From Gambelia wislizenii (lineage: Eukaryota; Chordata; Lepidosauria; Squamata; Crotaphytidae), in the NCBI GenBank assembly GCA_030847615.1, contig JAUMIR010000005.1, forward strand, positions 213,078,645-213,142,644: DNA of 64,000 bases, given 5' to 3'. Under the pieces are notes generated by a model. That model worked only from the letters and a program-made list of their open reading frames with translations, was not told where the DNA came from and made no database searches. This document shows positions 12,101 to 24,100 of the stretch, in pieces; position 1 is the stretch's first letter, and each line of letters starts with the position of its first letter. Both the position numbers and the translations under genes were made by a program.

Positions 12101-15100
12101 TTTCATATCCCTTTCACCCAATACAGTTGGCCCTCTGCATCCACGGAGTCAACCAACCATGGCTTGAAAATATTAAAAAAAAATCTAAAAAAGCATGTTT
12201 TGCTGTTTCTGTTTTTATATAAGGGACACCATTTTACTATGCCATTGTATATAATGGGGCTTGAGCATCAATGGATTTTGGTATCCATGGTGGGTCCTGG
12301 AACCAGATACCGAGGGCCCACTGTAGATATAGTTTCTGTCTAAAAGCTAGCAACCTTTTAGTGTTCTACGGGGTATCCCATTCTAATTCTACCACCTCTT
12401 TAAACATGGCAGACAATGGGATTTCCACAGATTGTCACTGGTCTTTTAAGACTGAAACTATTCTGAATTCAGCATTTCCTTCCTGCTTAGCAGCTTACAG
12501 ATCACTCTGACCCATTTTTAAACCTAATGTCTGAATCAGTTTTCATCAGACCCCTAAATTCCTCCACTGAAAATAGCCTTTCAGAAATATTTTCCTTCTC
12601 CGAGTCAGTATTAGAAGAAATCTTCATTCTCACTGTTATTACTTGATGGATGTAGCTCCTCTACTTCCTCCACTTCCTCTTCCATTTCTGAATCAGCCTC
12701 CTCACATAAGTGCTTTGATTCTCTTGTGCATTTCTTCCATCTTTTAGACTCATTTTCCCTATACAATGCAGAAGTTTCCCCACTATCTGAGGGCCTTCCT
12801 TATTGTTAATTTTCTTGCTTGCTTTATTCTTTTGATACAATTGTTCCTGTACACTTTCTTCTTTATTGCCATAAAATGAACTAATTTTGCATTTCGTTAC
12901 TCATAGAATTCATTGTAAATAAATTACGTGGAATTATATTGTGAAAATTTATGTGCATTCAATAATTCATCTTATTCATCATTTTATCATTCGTTGCAGC
13001 TGCATTGCATGCCTGATCCATTATGTTAAACTGAAATGCATTTGGACATAAATGAAAATCAGGTACTGCTACATTACTATGATGAGGCTATGTAGCTGCT
13101 GGCTGTGACTGCTGTTGTACATTTTCCACCAGCTTTTTAAAATTCTAGCTGTACCCAGTGTAACATACACCATTTTAAAAAATCCCCCCAAAATGCCTAG
13201 TAGACTTCATGACAACGCTGTAAGGTAGGCTGGTGGATTTTTAAATTCCTCCTGCCCCTTCTCAGCGTTTCACACTTTTCCCGGAACTGCTGCTGCCAGC
13301 TGATTGTCTGGCTCCTGTCACAAGCAGCCCATCACTGCTGCCACCACCAGTCGACTGTCTGGGTTCCAATCTGGGCCACAGATTGAGTGGCAGGAGTGGA
13401 TTGTGAGGTGAAGAGACATGTGGGTGGTGATTGGTTCGGTGTGTTTCCTGAGCAGCCAATCAGTACACAGGGAAAGGCAACATACCCAAGAGTTTTCTTA
13501 TATATAGATGTCATTAAGGAAAGCTGTATCTGAATGAAGGAGGAAGATTCAAACCCTCTCCTTTCCTGACACTCTGAGGTATCAGTCAAGTGTTGCAACT
13601 GTACAGAAGCTGCCTTCATTCCACCAATCATGTTAGAATTTGCCTCAGAATTCACTCCACCCCTCCAAAGTCAATCCTCTGTTTTCAACATGGCAGCCCA
13701 AAGCAACTGTTGCAGAAACTGTTGCAGAAACAAAGCAACCAGAAACATGATACACTGACTGGACACGCCACGGATACTGAGGTTTTTTAACAGATGAGGT
13801 AAATTTTAAGTTCCTATAGCCTTTTAGGTTCCACAGGCCCAGCCAATTTATCCACTCTCTCCTTTTCTGTTGAAGGGAGATTGCCACCACACTCTCCAAC
13901 TCATTTTCATTTGATGTTATAAAAATTCTTTTTAATATTCCTTCCTCTTTATCACTACAGACTCACTAGGTACTGATCATCTAGCTTGAATTAATAGAAC
14001 TAACAGAACTAATTCCTCGTCTGTGCTAACAAAGGGAGAAACATGACCAACAAATAAGGCAGGAAACAAAACACTGGCAGTGAAGGGAGAGAAAAATGGA
14101 CTCCTGCCTGGCCAGCTGGTGTGTGAGAAAAATTTGAGAGTGTGTGGATTGCTTCTCCTGCCTATCCAGAGGATCACTATTTACATTTACATTACACCAT
14201 CAACTGTACAATGACATAGCTCAGATTTTCATCTTTTCAGAAAAGCATCACACTAATGGTGCGAAAGCAGTTGCCACTTATAAAAAAATTTTTTGAACTA
14301 CATTAAAGAATGTAAGAAACTAGCCAGGAGAAATTTATTAATTATTACATATCTTATTCCATTTCTCAGCACATAAAATTGTCTACAGAGCCCCATAGTG
14401 ATTCATTTTATGTGAAACTACAGATTTGTGGATTTCAGAATATATATATTAAACCTTTACATTATGCTTCTTAATGCAAGGCCACCAACTGATAACTGCC
14501 TTTGAGGGAATGCATTAGATAGGTGTCACATACACAAGAATACCATACCGTCAAAGCAGGCAGCAATCATACACATGACATATATACTTATTATATACTG
14601 CTCTTTTCGCAGTCTGGGACTCAGGATGGTTTACAAAGGTTAAAACGAATACAGCTTTAAAATATATATCATACAAACATATATTCTGAAACACCTTTCC
14701 CCTTGGGCAATCAACCATCAAAGGTCTGCTGAAACAAAAAGGTCTTCCTATGAAAGGATATTTTAATAATATTCATTATTGAATTCATTATCCACTGATT
14801 CAATTATCCATGGGACACAAAACAGCACACCTACCATAGAGTCTTCCTAGAAAACGTGTCCTCTTAGACATTTTCTAGGTCCTCCAAGGCAACTCTGTAG
14901 TATTTTAAACTGGAAGTCCCATTATTTTCAATAGCTTTCACTATTATCCACGGTTTTCGGTATCCACAGCCTCCACCACCCCCCCGAATCAATCACCAGC
15001 AGATATGGGGGTCCTACTGTATTTAATCTCCCTAGAAAGGGAGTTCTAGAGCCTAGAAACAGCCTCCAAGAAGGCCTTCTACTGCGTTCCCATCAGATGT

Positions 15101-18100
15101 ACCTGCGAGGGTTGTGAAACAGAGAGAAGGGCCTCTCCAGAAGATCCCAAAACATAGGCAGGGTCATATGTGAGAGTAACGTCTGTCTGATAGCTTGGAC
15201 CTGACCTATATAAGGCTTTATAAATCATAACCAGCACTTTGAATTGTGCTTGGAAATGGACCAATGCTGTTGGAACAAGATAATTGTGTACAAGTTCCAA
15301 TTAACAACCTGGCTGCAGGTCTTTGGACCAGCTGAAGTTTCCAAACATTCTTCAACGGCAACCCCACATAGAGCATGTTACAGTAATCCAAAGGGGATAT
15401 AGCAACAGCATGTATCACTGCAGCCAGATCTAATGTCTCTCGTGCATGAGCCTTAACTGTTTCAACTGACCAGGAGGACCTCTGTATCGTTCCAATTAAA
15501 TTTCAGGTTGTTCACCCACATCCAGTCCATTACTGATGATAGGCACTGGTTTAAAATTGAGATTGCTTCCTTGTATTGAGGTGGAAAGGAGTAATAGAAC
15601 TGTTATCTACATACTGATGGCACACTTTTAAATGAGTGTCAGCCAACCATTCAATAGTGGTACACTCTTATTATTCCTTATGCACATAACCAAGGTGTTC
15701 AACAAATATCTACAGAAGTTAAATAATAGTTCATGATTATAAGTAAATAAATGTTTAAGTACCCTGAAAGCTACGTGAACATCACTGAGAAGTGGACCCT
15801 CTATTTCAACAATATCCATGCTTGTTTCTTCACCAACCAGATGCACACTGGCTTCCATATTTTCTGCAGAGCTTTGACATGATGCAGTCTCTCCTGGGTT
15901 TAGTGCTTTTGCAAGAGTATCAAATGCCCTAGAAATAATGCAATAAGAACTTTAAGGTTAGTCAAGTTGGGACTGCAAATCAACCCTGTCCCACAAGTTT
16001 TATTCAACTAATAACACAGATATTCTGGAACATCTCCACACTAAACAAAAAAGAAGTTTTAGAAGAAATACTGTACATATTAAACAAAATTAAGAAAGTA
16101 AGGAGAAAGAGGAAGACAGATAAACAGTCCCAGGAATCTGCAAACCCCATAAACAATGCTGAATCTCTTGATATGACTTAAGGCATGTCCTAAAAAGAGG
16201 CTGGACAGCTACCTGCTTGGAGTGTTTTAGCTGGAGATACTGCACTGAACAGGGGTTGGACTTGATGGCCTTCCAACTCTATGATTCTATTTGTGCATTT
16301 TCTGAAGCCAAAAATGGTTTGAGCTAAATCAAAGGCACTACCAGTGTGATGGTCATTCTTATCCCTCATTCCCATTGCTTCTTTATGGGCATCACTGGTA
16401 GAATCAAGAATAATGACACAGGCCTGTTGTACATATCTGTCAGCCAACTTCAAAAAAGGGAACCTACAGTATCATGAAGCATTCAATATTTTTTTTAAAT
16501 AAGTTCCAAGAACTTATCCTGAGCCATAATCACAGCAAGTGACAATTACAAGGATCTTAAACCAAATTTAAACCATTATTACCTGTTCTAGTCCTTGTAA
16601 TGACAATTCCCTGGTTCCCATGCAATGAGAAATTGTGGTTAATTAACCCAGAAAGTGCTGAACAATGCACTGAGAAGGAAGGGGTATTGGAAGAATGGAG
16701 TGTCTATCACTGCTAAACAAGCCAAGATATGTCCAACTGGATGCTCATGTTGGACATGAGCCATTTACATAGATGATCAAACTGGGTTAACAATACTAAA
16801 CATGGTTAATCAGTAAAAAAGTTAATTATGCCATTAAGTACTAGAGGTGAAAGTGTCTACTGTCGTTCCCATACTGTCCTTAGAACAGTTAGTGATTTCA
16901 TATACTACCAGAGCTTACCTTGTAACATCAGTACTTGCATGCTCATCTTGCTGGAGTTCAGTCAATGAAGTGTCTCCATTGCTTAAGCTTTCTATCATAG
17001 ACAGATCAGGGCTACTTTGAGACACATCTTTGGACTTACTTAGACTTGCTAACGATGTTACCACATTTGCTAAAGTACTTAAATCTCCTTGACATGTTTC
17101 AACCTAAGAAAGAAATAATAAAGAGGGAAGGAGGTCAGGATTGTCTTTACTTGCTTACACATGTTCCCACTAACCCTGATCACCAAATTGGTGTGGGTTA
17201 TATGAATGAACCATTTCAATTATTTTTTAAAAAGTTTGGACACTAAACTGTGTTTGGACACTAAACAGCAGAAGGCAAGCAACTGCCTAGTAACTCTTTC
17301 CCTTGCTGAGCTCAGAATCCTAATAAATTCCCCATTTACTCCTTTTAAATGTCCACTTAAAAAGCCAAGACACTGACTTCGGAACTACAAGTTTAAATAC
17401 AGATCTCCCCATCACACAGAAAGAAACATGTCTATTTTCAACAGAAAAAAGGGATAGTTTACCCATATACAGGCTGCCTCTCATAGGTGCTTTGCTCTCC
17501 AGCTGATTTTATATGTACTTGGAAGAGAGAAAATAACTTTGATGGTGGGTGGTGGATGTGCACCCTTACCATACACCCATTATTTTGTTGTCCAAAATAA
17601 TATATCCCTTTACACCTACACACAGTTTTCTATATAACTAGTTCTGATCCATTCTGAAATGGGTCAGAACCCACTTAACCTGCCATCACTGCTTTGGCTT
17701 TTTGTCACACTTTGCGTAATGGGAAAAACCATGCATAATAAGAAATATTCCTCAGTTAGGTATAACAAGAAATGGTTAGGCTGATTCTATGACACAATTC
17801 CAAGCAAGATATCCAGACCTGAGGGTAATTAGTGAGCTTGACAAAGCCAAAAGAGAGGAAAAGGTCAAGCAGCTAAGAGGAGAACAAGATAAAGAGTTCC
17901 AGGACAATGCACAGGCAATGCTTTGTTGCAAACACAAAGGCTACAGACAAGAGTGGAAATTATATGAGCAGGGGAGGGCAGCAGCCAATCACTGAGAAGT
18001 GAAATGTAGTAAACTAATGAAGCAATCTGGAGAAGGTTCTTGATTTGCAAGACAGAGTTCACTGTCTAGGGAGTAGCTCACTTCCCAGATGGATTCCCAT

Positions 18101-21100
18101 CCAAAACTGCTCACAGCTAGTGGTCCTGACAATTAAGATGATGCTTTAAGCTCAATATGAAAGCTACAAATCATATCTATGTACTATTTCCAAGCCCATC
18201 CAATCTGAACGAGGACAACTGATAGATGTCAGGCAAAAAGAATCTTTACAAGTGTCTATTAAAAAAAGAGAGAGAGAGAATGATGCAGAAATTCAAACTA
18301 GCAACAGCAGCAGCAGAATGCACACAGGCAATAGCCCCTGGCTTGCCAAATCTTGGATTCAAGAGGAGTGTTCAGTCTCTGCGATGGCTTCTACAGACAG
18401 AGAAGGATTGATCCTGTTCACTAAGCTCTGTCTCTGACTAACATTCTCATCCTTATTTACTGTGATTTTTTGATGAGTTAGATTAGAACACCATGTTCTT
18501 GGACAATACTGCCAAGCTTCTTTGTATACGCATGAAACATGGCTGGTGTAATTTAAGGGTATACAATTCAAAGGTGGACACCACCATTTTGATGGAGTTC
18601 AAAAGTGAGTAGAGTCAAGAAAATATCAGTTGAATTTCCGTTATGATTCTGGAGTCCTCAGTCTGTTACAGTGACTTGCTGTGGGCTCATGAGAAGACCA
18701 CAGCTTGTAGCAATTCTAGTGACATTACTTACCAGCTATCCCCTTACTTGAACAGAGGTGGGAACAGAATGAGGGTAAGGGAAGAAGTTCCTTTCTGCCT
18801 CTGTCTTGTTCTCTTGCTCCCTCCCACAAAGAGTCTGCAGACATTTTCCTGTGCATACCTCAATGTTTTTAAAAATGGTAGTATAGAATAGCATAAACTT
18901 TATAAAAAGAAGGCATTTGGCTGGAAACATTTCAAACAATTTCAATATATTCAGTAAAAAATATCAAAACAAGCAAAACTTGCATTCAACAAACTTATAT
19001 TCAATAAAAGAGTTCCTTTGCCATATACCTTATCTGCAGTCATCAGAACTGTAGGCTCATTCTTTACACCAGACTGATGTATGTTGACAAACATTCCAGA
19101 CTCCAACATTCCTGTTGATCTGAAATAAAAGAAGACAAATGTTTCCTATGTCCTTAAGAAATGACACCAAGTTATCTAATCCAGAGAAGTATTTGCATAC
19201 CTTGCTGTTTCATTGTCTGTTACAAAAGTTGGAGTTGCTGTAAGTGGACTCCGTAAATCTTTTCTAATATAAATCTTTTCTGTGGAAGCTGCGCAATTTG
19301 AAGACTTTTCTCGGGATACTTCAACAGGTTTCCTCTCACACTGAACAGCTACAAAAGGGTGTGGAGCTATCAGTAACAATTCAAAATTCACACACAATTA
19401 GCTGTTATAAACTAGCTTTGGATTTTCAATTACTACTGTTTGCATTTTTAAATATTTTTACCATATCAAACCTATCAATTTTAAGCAGATTAAAGACATT
19501 AAAGCATTATACTGATTTATACAGAAGTCATCAGTTTGTATGTGACACCAGCAAGTTTCCACATGAAATTTTTGTTTGTTTAGAGTTCCTCTGACAGAAA
19601 CTTTCAAGTTCTCTGTCTTCAAGACATCATTTTTACAGTTTGTCTGCCAAGGTACAAGGCATGTTGCAAATAATTTTGGACTTCTAGATCGTGTGCTTAG
19701 TCCTTCTGTTGTAAGTGTGCACTCAGTTTTTCTGGAGAGGCACTGGGCCAGAAAGTTTAGCCAGCATTCCAGAATATTTACTGGGTTCTCTGTAGGCTAT
19801 CTTGGATCTTGCAATTACCACACAAAATGAAGTGCATACACCCAATGTTTCAGTTGTACCCTATAAGGAAAATGGTAGTGGAGGACAGACAAGCTGTATT
19901 TCAGAGACAGTTGTTCATTACTGATCTTCTAACTGGAGAACCTTAGCAAGCTACCAAGCAATTTAAAGGTTTCTTGGAATGTATTTTCAAAGCCACTGCT
20001 TTCTGAAACTATTATTTCTGATTTTGTAGTAAGTGAAAAGCAAAATAGCTCCATCTTAACCTTACAATTACTGCATCATATGAGAGCAGTGGGGACATTT
20101 TTCACATATGTTCAGTATGTACAGACCTCCTTTTTTGGGCAGTAGGGGAAAAGAGAGGAGAAATCCTCCATGAGTCCGAACTGCTCTCAGATGCACTGCA
20201 AGATACATTTTTTTCTGACTGGAAAATGCATATGCAAAAATTTTAGTGGGGGCTGAGCTCTCAAGAAATGCTTATTAACACACACAGAAAGAATGTGAAA
20301 GCAAAGTGCTCACTCTAAAAGCAATTTAGGACTTCACAGCATCAATAGTTCCTTGCTAGTATTCATCCCTCACCCCTAACTTGAATGTAATGGGTAAGAC
20401 TCTATGAGAAAATCAACTATATTCTCCAGTGACTGTCCCTTCCCCACAATAAACTTTGGTCAATGCCCATACTTACAATCTTGTTTCATTCCAAATGCAA
20501 TACATCTCTGCAGCCTACAGTACTGACATCTGTTTCTATGATGTTTGTTAATCACACAATCTCTTGCTCCTCGGCAGGAGTACACTAAATTCTTTCGTAT
20601 ACTTCTTTTAAAGAATCCTTTGCATCCTTCACATGTCACTGCTCCATAATGGCGCCCTGGTCACATAATGAAATACATTAATTATGGAATATTATTGATA
20701 GGTTCTATATTATTTCTTTATACCAAATAAATTGTTACAAAAGAAAAACAAAGTCTTGGGAAACCTTAACAACAAACAAATATTTAACAAACGGGTTGGG
20801 TGGTGGTGGGGAGCACTTAGGACCATCCTTGTATAAAACAACTTCAAAGACAATTTCTGAATGTGAAACAGCTTAACAAGAATCCTTCAAATGTCTCCAT
20901 TTTATCTCTTGTGGCTTGAACAGGGACAAGGACTTTTTATATCATTCATACACTGATGAGCTCACCACTGTACCCAACCAACAATTAATACTGAAAGTAC
21001 AACTACATAATAATTTACCTGATGCTTTGTCTCCACAAACAACACAGAGATCAAATACTTTATTCAAAGTCTGTTCTGTGGAAGAACTGTCTGTTAAAAT

Positions 21101-24100
21101 CTGGAAAAATAATAAATAATTTAATTCACCTCTTGCTTTCATCAACTCCTTTGCCTAAATTCCTGATTGTAAACATAAAGTATAGCTAAGGTCTAGATAA
21201 TATGTTTGACAAATCATTCAGAAGACATTAAACTAATATAGTACTAGAATAGAACAAAATTAATAAAAGGTAAATAAAATTTTAATATTATTGCTAATTA
21301 GTATTACTTCTAATTTTCTATTTAATTTTCTTGTCTTATCACTTATGCTGAAATACTGAGACTCAACCTCTTCTCTTCTATTTAGTATCTAAAATTTATC
21401 AATATAATAAGAATTTAGGATGCAGAATGTTCGGGTTGCTTTATATTTAGCTTTGCAAACATATACTGTAATTATCCTCCCAAGCCTCTTTCATTTTCAT
21501 GATTGCAAAAATATAAGTACAGTACAGTAACAGACTGACCATGTGGCTCCCCAACAGGGGTAAAATCTCAAAAACCACTGTATAGAAGATGAAGATACAC
21601 TACCAGAAAAAACAGCAGAGAACAAAGGAACTACATTAAGCTGTACAAACTCAATTGCACTACGGCTAACAGAACACTGCCCCAGAATTCGAGCTGTAAT
21701 ATTCTGACACTGAGACAACACAACCACTAATCCTGCCTCTGCATATAGGGCATACGAAATTGACTTCTAATGAACATATTACTTTCTGAGATTCATTCAG
21801 CTCTACCATCTACAATCATTTAAAGATTTCCTGGTTCTTGAAATGATTCTACCAACTTCCCCTTGCTGCCTGTTATGCCTCGAACTGCCTTAGTGTGACT
21901 ACCTTCCTTATTTCTTTAAGTCCTCCTCAAAAACCTCCCTTTCAAGGAAGCCTTTGGATCCTTCCTTTAGTTCCTGTGCCTTATGGTAACTAAGCAAGTA
22001 TGTTCTGCCACTGCTCACCCATACCCACTTTCCCCTTCTTCTATTGTTTTCTAGTGTTTATTGTAGATTGAAAGTCCACTGAAGTTAAAAAACTACCATA
22101 TCTGTTTTTGTAAAATGCCATACATACATACATGGATGGTGCTATACAAATAAATATACCAATTCACTGTGCCCAGGACAACACTAATCCTAAAACACTA
22201 AAGAATATATTCCAATGCCAGTTCTATTTCATGATTTAAAAACTGCATAGTGGACTGATTGCTACCCACCCCCTTGCCATCGTTGCCATTATTTATTTAT
22301 TTATCATATTTTATTCTTGTTTTAACTCTTCATTAGTTTAATTTAGTTTTAAGGGGTGGGAGGGTTAGGATGGGGAGGGATTGTTTTAACTTGATGTTTT
22401 AATCTTGTTGTACGCCGCCCTGGTTGCTGAGCAGAGGGGCGGGTTAAAAATAAAAATTTATTATTTATTATTATTATTATTATTATTATTTACCATACCA
22501 CTCAGGTATGTCACAAATAAAGAGACTCTACCCACTGCACTAGAGCAATACGATAGGTAAGAATTTTGGCCCAAGAATGGAAAACCTGGCCTTTAAAGCC
22601 CTGCTCAACTCATTGGGCCAAGAACCATACGTGAGCCTAAACAGGCTCAAACACTGTTAACAAGTCTATAATACTGAGAGCTCCATGAAGATAACAATGC
22701 AATGAATAAACTGGCCCTATTCCAAAACAATGCCCCAGCATTTTCTGAACATTTAATATTTTAAAAACATACTTCTGTGAAGAATTACTATTTCCTCTCC
22801 AGCACCAAAGGACACATGTCTTATGATCTTTTGGTTTTAAAACCAACCAACACATTACCTCCCACCCACAGTCAAGATATCAACCCATAACATGCAGACA
22901 GGATATTAATTTACTGCAGATGGATCAGGATTAGCATGAGTACAGTTGGCCCTCCACATTTGCAGGGATTAGGGGTGCAGGCCCCCAGGGAAAGTGGGAA
23001 AATGAGAAAATCTCTAGGCCCCCCAAACCACATTTAACACACAAAAAAAGTATGATCCAGATTCAATCCACTGCAGATGCCTTTGAGGCAGTGGGGTTCC
23101 TGCTCCTCCGCTGTTGCCCTATGCCATTTTTAATAGGGACTTACAAGTCTCGCTGCACATTCAAAGTCTCAGTCTCATGAGACTTGCAGCCTCTATAAAA
23201 AATGTCATAGGGCAGCAGCAGAGGTGGCAGCAAATAATCCATGAATAATCAAATCTGCAAAAGTTAAATCTGTACATGTAGAGGGCCAGCTGTACTGTGT
23301 TAAGAGTCAAGTCTTGGGTTTTAAAAGTCATCTGAATAAGTCCCAAGGGTATGGGACACCATACCTGAATGTGTTGTGTAGATATATCTGGAGATGTAAA
23401 AAACAGCTGGTTCACCCCTGCAGCATCTGGAGTTGTTAGAAAAACTTTTCCTGGAGCAGTATCTTGTCTTGCAAGGATCACTTTGCTTGGGGTAGAACCA
23501 TCATGATTTGTTAAAATGAACTGCTTGCCTGTTGCAGACTGATCAAGTGCTGTAACGATCTGAATCTTCTGCCCTGTCTGCTGATCTGTAACAATCTAGT
23601 AACAAATTTATCTCAAATTGTTATGGTAGTTTATGCTTAAAAGCAGATGTGGTCTAACATAATCATGGTGTTACCAAGCATGGCTAAACACTAATTTTCA
23701 GAAGATGCTGCATATGTTCCACAAATCACCAATGAATCCAAACTCTAGTGTCATGCACGCTCACTTAAGATTTAAGAGTGCCTGATATCTAAAGACTTGG
23801 TGCTCATGAAAAATAAGGAAACATCATGCAGAGCTAGAATTACCACTACAATTACGACTGGGTGGTGTTTGTTGCCACTGGTGGCAGCACTGGGTTGATT
23901 ACCCCTTGTGGTATTTAATATGGGAACCTCAGTTTAAATTAAGGCATATTTGGACTAGATCCATTCAAATAAATGGCACTTACAATTATGAGTAACTTTA
24001 GTACCATTTACTGAAACTGACCATTGGTTCTAAGATGGTAGGCATCCCTTTGTTAACAACATGGTCAGACCTTGAAAGGCATGTCAGTACAATGACAACC

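Larger units (their letters stand above)
8990..12900 (-). mobile_element. DIRS-like tyrosine-recombinase retrotransposon relic
   Basis: Read on the minus strand, about 11,709-11,440 encodes a Gag-like segment ([17 protein letters not shown]). Then 10,600-10,250 encodes a broken reverse transcriptase with [16 protein letters not shown] and HLDDTLL, a DIRS form of the YxDD region. The part from 9,790 to 9,400 resembles DIRS RNase H and adapter sequence (YAFPPLA). From 9,200 to 9,000 comes the start of the recombinase region, where the copy stops, so the catalytic part is absent. Many stops and frameshifts show it is dead. It is interrupted by a Tigger-like MITE (12,122-12,325) and an L2 3' end (about 10,985-11,345). 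It may extend to about 14,180. Family assignment is from motif recall. Confidence 0.65.

Noticed and set aside
18230..18440. Two overlapping 61-codon ORFs near a GA-rich run
   Set aside because: Low-complexity sequence, no homology recognised, inside an intron.
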